Part shown: piece after piece, positions 26,137 through 35,381 of the stretch
How positions within the stretch are numbered: position 1 is the first letter of the stretch
Layout of the letters: each line of letters starts with the position of its first letter
Source: Herbaspirillum rubrisubalbicans
GTDB taxonomy: Bacteria; Pseudomonadota; Gammaproteobacteria; Burkholderiales; Burkholderiaceae_D
Reading direction: 5' to 3'
Assembly (NCBI RefSeq): GCF_003719195.1
Contig: NZ_CP024996.1
Coordinates: 4,960,001-5,024,000 of the forward strand
Length of the DNA: 64,000 nucleotides
Made by a program: the position numbers and the translations under genes
The notes under the pieces: generated by a model
Told to the model about the DNA's origin: nothing
Seen by the model: only the letters and a program-made list of their open reading frames with translations
Database searches by the model: none

Positions 26137-27378
26137 TTATGGATTTGCTGCAGACCTCGGAAGCAAAAGCATTACGTGGTCCTCAGTAGCGTCAAAGTCG
26201 GGACGGACACCGTTATCTTCTAACATTAGCGGCACGATCTTGTTGCGCACGCCCATTCCACGAGCATCCACATAACCATAATCACGCAGTACCTCTACGA
26301 TGATCGGGTTGCGTGGTGACCTCTGACCCGCAAGTACTTTCTCAACCGTCATGGAGTTCTGTAGCGCACCGGGGCTTACAACCTCAAGCCTGTCGGCATA
26401 TGACACGACTTCTACCTCCAACGCTCGGGTCCAGTCGCGGTGAGCCAACGCGTTGATGATCGACTCGCGTAGCGCTCCAGGCGGATAGTGCCAAGTCCGT
26501 TGGCGCCTCAACCCGTCTGCCAACTCGTCGTGTTCCACACTGACGAATGGTTGCATCCTGTTCATCAGGTCTTCGATCAACCCGCGTTCGATCAACTCTC
26601 TGGAGCCCCCTTGCGAACCGAAGCGACCAACGAGAGGAGCGTCCAGGATAGTGTCATCTAGCGCCCTGTAGGTCTTGTCATCCCCATCGAACGCCATCCA
26701 ACGCACACCTGCCTGCCGCAGGAAGCGACGCGGCGTGCGACCAAACAAGACTAGGCCCGCAATCGTACATACAGGGGTGGCGACGCCCGTATCAGTCATG
26801 AATCCCAAGCCAACCATGCGTCTGAGCCATGCATCATCCGTCTCAGGCAACTCGCGGTCTCCTGCCAGTGTCAACAGGTAGTCCTGCAGGCGCTCTCGAT
26901 CGAGTGCCTCGAAGGCCGCGCCAGAGACAGGTAGCATTTCGCTATGCAGCATTCCGCCGCTTTCAAACAGTCGGGCTTGCTGCTCACGGGTGGCTAGGCG
27001 TGATGTGCTGCCGACCCGCACATAGATATCTTCACGTCCATTGTGTCGGAGCACGTAGGGCTTGGACGTACCCGTAGCAATCGAGATCACGGCGACTCGA
27101 TTGCCATCATCAAAGGTGACGACCTCGTAGAACGGCAACAGCAGAGGATGAACATAGCGACCGAAAACGGTGTCCATGACCCAGGTTTCGAGGTCGCCAC
27201 GTTGAATACCGGATATAACGCCATCGTCTTCGACCCCGAGCAGAATCATGCCCCCTCGCAGATTCGCCAACGCCACGATTTCTTTGGCGAGTTGTTCTGG
27301 ACGAACGTCATCCCGTTTGAACTCCACGCCCGAGTTTTCTCCATTCGCAATGATCTCCAGAAGCTCTGTTCTCAACAT
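26137..27378 (-). CDS. AlbA_2 (Schlafen-type) domain ATP-binding protein
   Basis: This 413-residue protein has an N-terminal AlbA_2/Schlafen nucleic-acid-binding domain (about 1-130, with NSGVEFKRD and LRGGMILLGVEDDGVISG). A C-terminal GHKL-like ATPase segment contains RESIINALAHRDW, followed by GYVDARGMGVRNKI, the layout of COG2865 'RecG-like' regulators. It starts 12 bp downstream of the PHP-SMC ATPase gene and is the third gene of that operon. The region has visibly lower GC than the flanking core genes. Alternatives are a transcriptional regulator or a nucleic-acid-acting effector. Confidence 0.8.
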   Translation of the reverse strand: MLRTELLEIIANGENSGVEFKRDDVRPEQLAKEIVALANLRGGMILLGVEDDGVISGIQRGDLETWVMDTVFGRYVHPLLLPFYEVVTFDDGNRVAVISIATGTSKPYVLRHNGREDIYVRVGSTSRLATREQQARLFESGGMLHSEMLPVSGAAFEALDRERLQDYLLTLAGDRELPETDDAWLRRMVGLGFMTDTGVATPVCTIAGLVLFGRTPRRFLRQAGVRWMAFDGDDKTYRALDDTILDAPLVGRFGSQGGSRELIERGLIEDLMNRMQPFVSVEHDELADGLRRQRTWHYPPGALRESIINALAHRDWTRALEVEVVSYADRLEVVSPGALQNSMTVEKVLAGQRSPRNPIIVEVLRDYGYVDARGMGVRNKIVPLMLEDNGVRPDFDATEDHVMLLLPRSAANP

Positions 27379-27390
27379 ATCCTGTTCTCA

Positions 27391-30063
27391 CTAGAAGCCA
27401 TACTTTTCCTTGCGCTGGGAGAATGCCTCCCTCCCCCCTTCGAGAATCTCTGCGACACGCTCACGTATCTCCGGTATGTCAATGGAACCCTGAGCTTGCG
27501 TGGGCATCTCGGCGTGGGAGTCGGAAGCTGAGAAAATACCGATCCACTCTGCATCACCGAAAACCGGGATGTTTGCGTTGTGCGTGGCGAATAAGAACTG
27601 CCGCTCCGTCTTGGCGCTACGTAGTTGCGTGACGATTCGCTCGGCGATAAAAGCGTTGTCCAGATTATCCTCAGGTTGATCCATGATCAGCGGGTCGTCA
27701 TTCTCCAACAGGAGTAGGTGCAGAATGGCTGTGCATTGCTGACCAGTTGACAAATGCGTCAACGGTTTGTAAACATCGCTTTGATGTGCAATATTGAGTT
27801 CGATCAGAATGCGATCCTGAAGGTCGATTTCTTCGAGCTCGAGAACTAAGCTCCGATCTAGCCGTGCCAGGGCTTCGACGACGGAATTCTGCATACCCCA
27901 ATCCCAGGTCAATCTCCTAATGGCATCTTCGCCGTCACGAATGGCCTTTACCAGTGCGGGCACGGTCAGCTCATCTCCAACCTGTTCTATCCAAGCAAGT
28001 TTTTTCTCGCCAAGCCCCGGCACCTGTAGCAGAAACTCTTTCAATGTGTTTCGCTGCCCACCGATTTTCAGATTTAATCTAAGCTTTCCGTCGAGCTTGC
28101 GATTGAGCGCCTTGACTGCCGTCCGAAGTTCGTCACTGCGCTGGTTTCTAATACGATAGAACTCATCCAGAAGATTTCTGCGCTGGGCCTCTAACTCGGC
28201 CAAAAACTTATTTACGGTTTCCACACGCGTCTCGCTGGGCCGAATCGACTCAATCTCACGCAACAGTTCCTGATACGCGCGACCGACGTCGCGGCCAGGT
28301 TTTCCGGAAAACACCGGCAGGCTGGAAAAAACTTTTTCCAAAGACTCGGATTCCGCGCTGAGATGGCTCTTCAACTGCGCTTGATGAGCCTCAGCTACCA
28401 CGTCAGCTTCAGCGAGCAACTTGCGCAGAGCGAAAAGATGTGTAGTGAAGTCCTTGCCAAGCATGTCCAGCGTGCTACGTATGGATGCCAGAAGCGGCGC
28501 ATGTGGCAGCCCTTCCAGCGCCTTCTCACTCAGAAATGTCGTGTCCGGCAAGCTATCCTCCAGCACCGACAATCCTTCGCCGACACGCCCCATCTCTTCA
28601 CTGATCCGCCTTGAAAGCTGGCGCTCACGTTCAAGCAGCGGCACGAGCGCAAGCTTACTTTCCAGACCTAGCGATTTGAACTGTTGCACCTGTTCGGTCA
28701 ACTTAGGCAATCGTCCAACTTGGATTTGCAATTCGTCCTTCTGCCGCGTTGCAGCCAGCAGCTTATCGCGATTCTCAGTCAGTCGTTTGGCGATGGCTAC
28801 CAACTCGGTGGCCAATGAGCTACCACTAGGAAGGAACCGATTTAGAATCGCAGTCTGGCTTGCAGAATCGCGGGCCAGCTCAAAAATTTCGTTCTGACCA
28901 TAGATTTCGATGCGAGGCAACAAGTCGCGTGGGTGCAGTGTGGAGACCTGCCCCTGCTCATCCTTTACGATGGGCGGTTCGCCATAGCGACGGGAAACCA
29001 GATAGCGTCTACCATGCAACGTTCGGGAGATCACCTCCAATTCGATACGACCACCTGCACCGAGATTGGCTTTGACGATTTCATCATGTTGCCGACGAGC
29101 AGACGCCGCACGTGGTGGAACGTCCAGCACGTAACGCAGAGACTCGACCAAGGTCGATTTCCCGGTGCCGCGTCCACCAACGACTGCGTTCAGGTGCGCT
29201 GATAGCTCAATACTGATGCCATCCAGATAGCCTCCATGAAAGCGCAAGTTCTGCAGTCGGGAGTAATGCGCATCTGCCAGGGGACCAAGACGGATGCGCG
29301 ACTCGGGGTCTTTGAAAGCAGTTACGAAGCTTTCAAAACTCGGACGCGTCATCTTGATCCAGCAACTGGCGCGAGAATCAGCGATGTCCTCCGGCTTGGC
29401 GACGTCCTTTGCATTGAGTAACGCGATGCGACGACGCTCACGCAGATAGGCAGGATTCTTGTTGAAGACGATGTCTTTGTAGTTGGGTGGCAAATCCTCC
29501 GGAGGCCCCGGAATCTGGCCAGCCTTCACCAGTTCGTCGCTCTTCCAGATGTGTACCAATCCCCCCCCATCCTGATTGAGGCGCAGCAATCCATTGGAGC
29601 CAGTCATGTGCGCCGCATACCAGAAGCCACCGAGATCGAAGATGATTTTCGCCAAGTCGAGACAAGTCTTTTGCGAGGGCAATACTGTGTCATGCAAGTC
29701 CGTCAGATCAAGCTTTCCCAGATAGCGATTCAGTTGGTCTTTACTGGTGCCCTCAGGAAACAAGCACACCATATGAATTTTCTCGCTGGAGGCAATCTCA
29801 AACCCTGGAAACACGACGATGCCATGCGGCTCCAAAAAACGGCGTAAACCATCTATCGCGTCGACGCTTCCGTGATCGGCAATGCCTACGACCTTAATGC
29901 CCTGTGTCAGGCAGTGGTCGAGCAACTGCTGGTTGTAGGAGTCTTCATCAAGCCCGTGTTCGGTGCCGCGATATTTCGATTGGTAGCCCGAAGGATTTAC
30001 CTGAAGAGCGCAGCGCCAAAAGCGGGCAACGGTATAACTTGGCTGGCTCAATGTGTTGTTCAT
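27391..30063 (-). CDS. PHP-domain SMC/ABC ATPase (TrlF-like)
   Basis: This 890-residue protein joins an N-terminal PHP phosphoesterase-like domain to an SMC/RecN-like ATPase. The PHP part shows the metal-ligand pattern ADHGS (62-66), FPGFEI (Glu89), His97 and WYAAHM (His152). The ATPase part has Walker A GGRGTGKST (296-304), a coiled-coil-rich middle (about 420-680), signature LSTGQ (771-775), Walker B LIMDQPED (792-799) and H-loop FATHN. Relatives are called TrlF family ATPases, and a PHP-ATPase architecture is known among phage-defence genes (Ppl). ATG 30063 overlaps the stop of the small upstream gene (ATGA). Confidence 0.85.
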   Translation of the reverse strand: MNNTLSQPSYTVARFWRCALQVNPSGYQSKYRGTEHGLDEDSYNQQLLDHCLTQGIKVVGIADHGSVDAIDGLRRFLEPHGIVVFPGFEIASSEKIHMVCLFPEGTSKDQLNRYLGKLDLTDLHDTVLPSQKTCLDLAKIIFDLGGFWYAAHMTGSNGLLRLNQDGGGLVHIWKSDELVKAGQIPGPPEDLPPNYKDIVFNKNPAYLRERRRIALLNAKDVAKPEDIADSRASCWIKMTRPSFESFVTAFKDPESRIRLGPLADAHYSRLQNLRFHGGYLDGISIELSAHLNAVVGGRGTGKSTLVESLRYVLDVPPRAASARRQHDEIVKANLGAGGRIELEVISRTLHGRRYLVSRRYGEPPIVKDEQGQVSTLHPRDLLPRIEIYGQNEIFELARDSASQTAILNRFLPSGSSLATELVAIAKRLTENRDKLLAATRQKDELQIQVGRLPKLTEQVQQFKSLGLESKLALVPLLERERQLSRRISEEMGRVGEGLSVLEDSLPDTTFLSEKALEGLPHAPLLASIRSTLDMLGKDFTTHLFALRKLLAEADVVAEAHQAQLKSHLSAESESLEKVFSSLPVFSGKPGRDVGRAYQELLREIESIRPSETRVETVNKFLAELEAQRRNLLDEFYRIRNQRSDELRTAVKALNRKLDGKLRLNLKIGGQRNTLKEFLLQVPGLGEKKLAWIEQVGDELTVPALVKAIRDGEDAIRRLTWDWGMQNSVVEALARLDRSLVLELEEIDLQDRILIELNIAHQSDVYKPLTHLSTGQQCTAILHLLLLENDDPLIMDQPEDNLDNAFIAERIVTQLRSAKTERQFLFATHNANIPVFGDAEWIGIFSASDSHAEMPTQAQGSIDIPEIRERVAEILEGGREAFSQRKEKYGF

Positions 30064-30263
30064 TCCTTGCGCCTCATGGATGGCTGCGAGAGATTCGCTA
30101 CGGGTACATCAGCGCCTTCACGCAGCAATTTGTCGACTGCTTTACGCACCAGCCATGCCACACTCACATCTTCGCGTGAGGCGATCATTTGCAATGCATC
30201 CAGTTGCCGCTGCGGCAGCGTGACGGTCACTCGTTTAATTTCGGCGTCTACAGGGCGACTCAT
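30060..30263 (-). CDS. Small ribbon-helix-helix (CopG/Arc-like) protein
   Basis: This protein of about 67 residues reads IKRVTVTLPQRQLDALQMIA, then DVSVAWLVRKAVDKLL, matching the beta-strand plus two-helix pattern of ribbon-helix-helix DNA-binding proteins. It overlaps the PHP-SMC ATPase gene by four bases, so the two are translationally coupled, and it is probably the operon autoregulator or an antitoxin-like partner. The start is uncertain: ATG 30275 or 30263 are possible, and neither has a strong ribosome site. Confidence 0.7.
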   Translation of the reverse strand: MSRPVDAEIKRVTVTLPQRQLDALQMIASREDVSVAWLVRKAVDKLLREGADVPVANLSQPSMRRKE

Positions 30264-30439
30264 GGGAATGGGCATCAACTTGCATCAGGTTGCTTAATAA
30301 TACTGCATCTTGATTCAACTGACATAAAACGGAGACGGGGCACAGTTGCAAAGGTCACCCTCGAATCCAATTCGGCAAAGCCCCAGTAAAAATCTAATAC
30401 TTACTGTCCTGCTATTTGATCCCGGTGTTTTTGTTGTAC

Positions 30440-30715
30440 TCACGCCGTGATGCGCTCGATCACGGGACGTTCCAGCTTGCCGGCTTCATGCAGGTCGTAC
30501 TGCAACTGCATTCCGGCCCACAGCTCCGGGCTGGTCCCGAAAGCAGCAGCCAGGCGATAGGCCATGTCCGGCGAGATGCCGGCAGCGCCATTGACTATCC
30601 GTTGCAGGGTGACGCGGCTCATGCCTATATGCCTGGCCAATGCCGCAATTGAGCGGCCTTCGAAATAAGCTCTCAACACAGAACCCGGATGGGGTTGATT
30701 GAACATGCGTCGCAT
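30440..30715 (-). CDS. HigA-type antitoxin / XRE regulator, orphan
   Basis: This 91-residue helix-turn-helix protein begins NQPHPGSVLRAYFEGRSIA and has the HigA signature MSRVTLQRIVNGAAGISPDMAYRLA with a GTSPELWAGMQLQYDL tail. HigA proteins neutralise HigB mRNA interferases and repress their operon. ATG 30715 follows GAGAGGAG. The roughly 290 bp upstream, up to minC, contain no HigB-like frame, so this is an orphan antitoxin or the remnant of a toxin-antitoxin pair at the right border of the accessory region. Confidence 0.85.
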   Translation of the reverse strand: MRRMFNQPHPGSVLRAYFEGRSIAALARHIGMSRVTLQRIVNGAAGISPDMAYRLAAAFGTSPELWAGMQLQYDLHEAGKLERPVIERITA

Positions 30716-30929
30716 GGTTGCGCTCCTCTCATGCTTTGCATCGAAACGGGGTGTTGTCCGTATCGGTGACAAAAAAATCATGCAGTTGTCCCTCCCGCTG
30801 ACCTGGCTCAGGATGCATCGATATTTTCCTAAAGACAACATCATTAAACACTCCAGCTACGCCTCAAAACTTCTGCCTCGCCACTCTGAAAACCCCCGCT
30901 CCAGCGCTATCGCCGCCGCATCCTGCCTG

Positions 30930-30935
30930 TATAAT
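30930..30935 (+). promoter_or_regulatory. Probable minCDE promoter -10 element
   Basis: TATAAT lies 67 bp upstream of the minC ATG, preceded by TG. A -35 element 17 bp further up is poor (CTATCG), so this is a tentative sigma-70 promoter that relies on the consensus -10. Confidence 0.45.
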
Positions 30936-31002
30936 GCACAGCCAAACCGGGCGGAATGCTGGCTTTTTCCTTCACTTTCCGCCGCATTGAACTACAGGAT
31001 TT

Positions 31003-31788
31003 ATGCAAAAAACGCGCAAACCGATCGAGATCAAGATTTCCACTGTGGTTGCCATTTCGGCAATCCTGCACGAAACCGATCCAACTTCGCTGGAAAAAGC
31101 CCTGAAGGAAATGACCGGCGGCGTGGCCGATTTCTTCGAAGATGAATTCGCCGTGCTCGATGTGGGCACGCTGGATGCGGCAGCCGCTGCGGCCATCGAC
31201 TGGACGGCGGTGGTGGCCTTGTTCAAGCGTTTCCGCTTGAATACGGTGGCCGTGCGCAACGCGCCAGAAGAGTTGCATAGCGGCATCGTATCCCATGGCT
31301 TGGCGATCGATACCTCAGCCGTGGCCGGCGCCGGCGCGGCCAATGCGCGGGCTCAGGAAGCCGCAGCCCAGGAAGCGACTCCGGCTGCTGCACCAGCCCC
31401 TGCGCCGCAGGCAGTGCAAGCGGCTGCCACAGCACCGGCGGCACCAGCAGCCAAGACGATAATCGTCGATACCCCGGTGCGGGCCGGCCAGCGCCTCTAT
31501 GCGCGCGGCGCCGACCTGGTAGTGTTGGCGGTGGTCAACAACGGCGCCGAGCTCATCGCCGATGGCTGCATCCATGTCTATGCCCCGCTGCGCGGCCGGG
31601 CCCTGGCCGGTGCCTCAGGCAATACCGAGGCGCGCATCTTCGCGGCCTCACTGGAAGCGGAACTGGTTTCCATTGCCGGGGTCTATCGGACCTTCGAGAA
31701 CGGTCATGCACCGGAGCTGGCAGGCAAGCAGGTGCAGGTGCGCCTGCAAGGCGAACGCATCGACGTACTGCCGATGTCGGCGTCGTAA
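31003..31788 (+). CDS. minC: Septum site-determining protein MinC
   Basis: The product is 261 residues. The N-terminal MinC domain (about 1-105) contains [16 protein letters not shown] and [11 protein letters not shown]. The C-terminal beta-helix domain (about 150-255) has the family motif [20 protein letters not shown] and [12 protein letters not shown]. It inhibits FtsZ assembly away from midcell, being recruited to the membrane by MinD. The linker (about 105-150) is a long Ala/Pro/Gln-rich low-complexity stretch. First gene of minCDE. Confidence 0.96.
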   Translation: MQKTRKPIEIKISTVVAISAILHETDPTSLEKALKEMTGGVADFFEDEFAVLDVGTLDAAAAAAIDWTAVVALFKRFRLNTVAVRNAPEELHSGIVSHGLAIDTSAVAGAGAANARAQEAAAQEATPAAAPAPAPQAVQAAATAPAAPAAKTIIVDTPVRAGQRLYARGADLVVLAVVNNGAELIADGCIHVYAPLRGRALAGASGNTEARIFAASLEAELVSIAGVYRTFENGHAPELAGKQVQVRLQGERIDVLPMSAS

Positions 31789-31861
31789 GACTGCGGTGTA
31801 AATCATATAAACGAATCCCGCCGGAGCAAGCCGGCGTACTGTTCTTCTTAAGGAGTTTTTC

Positions 31862-32677
31862 GTGGCAAAAATCATCGTTGTGACTTCGGGTAAGGGCGGC
31901 GTCGGCAAAACGACGTCCAGCGCCAGTTTCGCATCGGGCCTGGCCATGCGCGGCCATAAGACGGCCGTGATCGACTTCGACGTCGGTCTGCGCAACCTGG
32001 ACCTGATCATGGGCTGCGAACGCCGCGTGGTCTACGACCTGATCAACGTGATCAACAAGGAAGCCACCCTGAACCAGGCCCTGATCAAGGACAAGCACTG
32101 CGACAACCTGTTCATCCTGCCGGCCTCGCAAACCCGCGACAAGGACGCCCTGACCGAAGAGGGGGTGGAGCGTGTGCTGGGCGACCTGTCCAAGATGGAC
32201 TTCGAATACATCATCTGCGACTCCCCCGCCGGCATCGAGCACGGCGCGGTGATGGCGCTGACCTTCGCCGACGAAGCCATCGTGGTGTCCAACCCGGAAG
32301 TGTCCTCGGTGCGCGACTCAGACCGCATCCTGGGCATTATCCAGGCCAAGTCGCGTCGTGCCTCCTCGGGCGGCGAGCCGGTCAAGGAACACCTGCTCAT
32401 CACCCGCTATTCGCCCAAGCGCGTGGAAGATGGCGAGATGCTGTCCTATACCGATGTGCAGGAAATCCTGCGCATTCCCCTGATCGGCATCATCCCCGAG
32501 TCGGAAACCGTGCTGCAGGCCTCCAACCAGGGTTCGCCGGCGATCCATATGAAGGATAGCGACGTTGCCCAGGCTTACCAGGACGTGGTCTCGCGCTTCC
32601 TCGGCGAGACCGTCGAACTGCGTTTCACCACCTACGAAAAGCCGGGTCTGCTGCAGCGCATCTTCGGAGGTAAGTGA
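31862..32677 (+). CDS. minD: Septum site-determining ATPase MinD
   Basis: This 271-residue ParA-family ATPase has the deviant Walker A GKGGVGKT (10-17), [14 protein letters not shown] and a C-terminal amphipathic membrane-targeting helix ([12 protein letters not shown]). It oscillates between poles with MinE and carries MinC. It begins with GTG 31862, supported by AAGGAG ten bases upstream. It lies between minC and minE and is followed by minE after one base. Confidence 0.97.
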   Translation: MAKIIVVTSGKGGVGKTTSSASFASGLAMRGHKTAVIDFDVGLRNLDLIMGCERRVVYDLINVINKEATLNQALIKDKHCDNLFILPASQTRDKDALTEEGVERVLGDLSKMDFEYIICDSPAGIEHGAVMALTFADEAIVVSNPEVSSVRDSDRILGIIQAKSRRASSGGEPVKEHLLITRYSPKRVEDGEMLSYTDVQEILRIPLIGIIPESETVLQASNQGSPAIHMKDSDVAQAYQDVVSRFLGETVELRFTTYEKPGLLQRIFGGK

Positions 32678-32678
32678 T

Positions 32679-32948
32679 ATGTCTCTGCTTTCTTTCCTGT
32701 TCCCCAGCAAGCCCAAGAGTGCGGTGGCGGCGAAGGAGCGGCTGCAGATCATCATCGCCCGCGAACGCTCCAACGGCCGTCAAGGCCCGGACTTCCTGCC
32801 GGCGCTGCACAAGGAATTGATCGAGGTGATCTCCAAGTACACCAAGGTCAACGCCGACGACATCAAGATCTCGCTGGACCGCCAGGGCAACCTGGAGGTG
32901 CTGGACGTGAACGTGGTGCTGCCCGATAGCGATGTACCGGCCACCTGA
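32679..32948 (+). CDS. minE: Cell division topological specificity factor MinE
   Basis: This 89-residue protein has the N-terminal membrane-binding MSLLSFLF segment, the anti-MinCD helix ([14 protein letters not shown], about 17-30) and the dimerising topological specificity domain with [15 protein letters not shown]. It displaces MinD from the membrane and drives the Min oscillation. GGAGG within the minD 3' end serves as its ribosome site. Confidence 0.96.
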   Translation: MSLLSFLFPSKPKSAVAAKERLQIIIARERSNGRQGPDFLPALHKELIEVISKYTKVNADDIKISLDRQGNLEVLDVNVVLPDSDVPAT

Positions 32949-32970
32949 AACAGACCTGCCGTCACCGACA

Positions 32971-32993
32971 AGGGCAGCCCAGGCTGCCCTTTC
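32971..32993 (+). terminator. Rho-independent terminator after minE
   Basis: AGGGCAGCC (32971-32979) and GGCTGCCCT (32982-32990) pair, with TTT following partly in the stem. The hairpin is strong but the T-tract is short. Confidence 0.7.
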
Positions 32994-33034
32994 GTTCATT
33001 TGCCTTTACCTCAATATGTCTTTAGTCTGACGCG

Positions 33035-33736
33035 ATGAAAATCGGGATCATCTCTTCCGACGCCGATACCGTCACCCTGGTCACGCAACTGGCCGAGCGC
33101 CACGACACCACCGTCTATACCGGTGCCGAAGGCTTTGCCGCGGCCTGCGACGATGGCGCGCACCTGATGGTGCTGGATCTGGACGACCTGCAGCGTCATC
33201 CCCATGCGATCACCACCATCGTGCATGACCATCGACCGCCGGTCAGGAGCAAGGTGCGGCCGCTGGTGCTGCTCATCTGCACGCCGGCGCACCAGCACTG
33301 GCTGCGTAACCTGCGCCTGGCCGGCGCCGATGATTTCCTGGTCAAGCCGGTGCGGCGCCAGGAGCTGGCGCTGCGACTGGACCTGTTGCTGCTGGCGGCG
33401 CAGCCCTATGAGGCCCCGCCCAACATCGTGGAAGCAGCCGGTTTCGTGGTCGACCTGGCGCGCCTGCGCGTGACCCACCCGGCGCGCCCCGACCTGGACG
33501 CCACGCTCACCCGCAAGGAAGCCGAACTGGCACTGCTGTTCATGCAGCACCTGGGACGCCCGCTGTCGCGCGCCTTCCTGCTGGAACGCATCTGGGGCAA
33601 TGAGCAGGAAACCCCGACCCGCACCATCGATACCCACGTCTCGCGTATCCGTACCAAGCTGGGCCTGCAACCGAGCAACGGCTATCAACTGGCCACGGTC
33701 TATGGCTATGGCTACCAGCTGGAAAAGCTGGAGTAA
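33035..33736 (+). CDS. OmpR-family response regulator, orphan
   Basis: The product is 233 residues with a receiver domain (about 1-115) and a C-terminal winged helix (about 135-230, LTRKEAELALLFMQHLGRPL and DTHVSRIRTKLGL). Putative phosphorylation site Asp48 (VLDLDD), Thr83 and Lys104 (LVKP) are present. The N-terminal acidic pair is spread out as SDAD (Asp9, Asp11) instead of the usual adjacent pair. No histidine kinase gene is adjacent, so the input is unknown, and atypical phosphorylation is possible. ATG 33035 has no strong ribosome site. Confidence 0.85.
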   Translation: MKIGIISSDADTVTLVTQLAERHDTTVYTGAEGFAAACDDGAHLMVLDLDDLQRHPHAITTIVHDHRPPVRSKVRPLVLLICTPAHQHWLRNLRLAGADDFLVKPVRRQELALRLDLLLLAAQPYEAPPNIVEAAGFVVDLARLRVTHPARPDLDATLTRKEAELALLFMQHLGRPLSRAFLLERIWGNEQETPTRTIDTHVSRIRTKLGLQPSNGYQLATVYGYGYQLEKLE

Positions 33737-33858
33737 GCCGCTGCTGCCGATGAAAGTGGCTGTTGTATCCCCACCCGCCTGCATAGACCAATCCTGATCC
33801 ATATCAGAGACATCTACCGATTATCAGGAGGCGACCCAACCCGATATTGGGCGAAGAG

Positions 33859-33864
33859 TATAAT
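33859..33864 (+). promoter_or_regulatory. Candidate hemA promoter -10 element
   Basis: TATAAT stands 127 bp upstream of hemA in an AT-rich stretch. No good -35 is placed 17 bp upstream. The leader between it and the hemA ATG has no ORF. Confidence 0.4.
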
Positions 33865-33990
33865 TATTCCCAAAACCGGGGCCGAATCTGTCTGATTTTG
33901 TTCGAATTGCATTGCAACGTTCGATTTCCATTCAGTTCGCAGCCATAGAAGTGAATTTCCCAGCTTATCGGCACTGCTGCCGCGTATTCC

Positions 33991-35283
33991 ATGCATTTGC
34001 TCGCCGTCGGACTCAACCACACTACCGCGCCGCTCTCGTTGCGCGAGAAAGTGGCCTTCCCCGCTGACCAGATCGGTCAGGCGGTGGCGTCTGCGCGCGC
34101 ATGGTTTGGCGGCAATGACAAGATCGTCGCCGCCGGCGAGGCTGCCATCCTTTCCACCTGCAACCGTACCGAGCTCTATGCGGCGGCTGCCGCCGGTCGC
34201 GATGGTGTGGAATTCGCCATCGACCGCACCGCGCAATTCCTGGCCGAGTATCACCAGATTGCCTACGCCGACCTGCGCCCCTACCTATATTCGCTGCCGC
34301 AGGACAATGCGGTGCGCCACGCCTTCCGCGTCGCCTCCGGGCTGGATTCGATGGTGCTGGGCGAGCCGCAGATCCTGGGCCAGATGAAGGATGCAGTACG
34401 CCAGGCCGATGCGGCCGGAGGCCTGGGCACCTATCTGCACCAGTTGTTCCAGCGCACCTTTGCCGTGGCCAAGGAAGTGCGCACTACCACCGAGATCGGC
34501 GCGCACAGCGTGTCCATGGCCGCCGCGGCCGTGCGGCTGTCACAGCGCATCTTCGATTCGATTACCGGCCAGAACGTGCTCTTCATCGGCGCCGGTGAAA
34601 TGATTGAGCTGTGCGCCACCCACTTTGCCGCCCAGAATCCCAAGACCCTGACGGTGGCCAACCGCACCATGGAGCGTGGCGAGACCCTGGCCCATCGCTT
34701 CAGCGGCCGCGCCATCCGCCTGGCCGACCTGCCGGCGCAACTGGCCAACTTCGACATCGTGGTCTCCTGTACCGCCTCGCAATTGCCCATCATCGGGCTG
34801 GGCCTGGTGGAGCGTGCGGTCAAGGCGCGCCGTCACAAACCCATCTTCATGGTCGACCTGGCCGTGCCGCGTGATATCGAGGCCGAAGTCGGTCGCCTGG
34901 ATGACGTCTTCCTCTACACCGTGGACGACCTGGCCTCGGTGGTGCAAAGCGGCGTGGAAAATCGCCAGGCCGCCGTGGCCCAGGCCGAAGCCATCATCGA
35001 GACCCGCGTGCAATCCTTCATGCACTGGATCGACAGCCGCGCCATGGTACCGCTGATCCAGGATCTGCAAGAAACCGGCGAAGCCCTGCGCCTAGCCGAA
35101 CTGGACCGCGCCCGCCGGATGCTGGCCAAGGGCGACGATGTGGAAGCGGTGCTGGAAGCCCTCTCCAAGGGCCTGACCGCCAAGTTCCTGCATGGCCCGC
35201 AACAGGCCCTGCACCACGCCCAGGGCGAACAACGCAGCCAACTGGCTGCGCTGCTGCCGCAACTGTTCCGCGCCAAGCGTTAG
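33991..35283 (+). CDS. hemA: Glutamyl-tRNA reductase
   Basis: This 430-residue enzyme reduces glutamyl-tRNA(Glu) to glutamate-1-semialdehyde with NADPH, the first committed step of C5-pathway haem synthesis. The catalytic Cys57 lies in [10 protein letters not shown], and the Rossmann-fold NADPH site has [17 protein letters not shown]. The long helical dimerisation domain ends near [10 protein letters not shown]. It is followed by prfA after 98 bp, the conserved hemA-prfA-prmC order. Confidence 0.97.
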   Translation: MHLLAVGLNHTTAPLSLREKVAFPADQIGQAVASARAWFGGNDKIVAAGEAAILSTCNRTELYAAAAAGRDGVEFAIDRTAQFLAEYHQIAYADLRPYLYSLPQDNAVRHAFRVASGLDSMVLGEPQILGQMKDAVRQADAAGGLGTYLHQLFQRTFAVAKEVRTTTEIGAHSVSMAAAAVRLSQRIFDSITGQNVLFIGAGEMIELCATHFAAQNPKTLTVANRTMERGETLAHRFSGRAIRLADLPAQLANFDIVVSCTASQLPIIGLGLVERAVKARRHKPIFMVDLAVPRDIEAEVGRLDDVFLYTVDDLASVVQSGVENRQAAVAQAEAIIETRVQSFMHWIDSRAMVPLIQDLQETGEALRLAELDRARRMLAKGDDVEAVLEALSKGLTAKFLHGPQQALHHAQGEQRSQLAALLPQLFRAKR

Positions 35284-35381
35284 CGTTTCCCTCTCCTGTC
35301 GGCCTGCCCGGGCCGGCAAGCCCGCGCCGCTCCCTCTGGCGGCTGCCGCTGTCCCTCCTTTTTTACCGGATTCGAACACCC

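Noticed and set aside
25961..26275. A 104-codon frame at the left border of the accessory region
   Set aside because: It begins inside the BMP-operon terminator and ends antisense to the AlbA_2 gene. It has no ribosome site or recognised domain.
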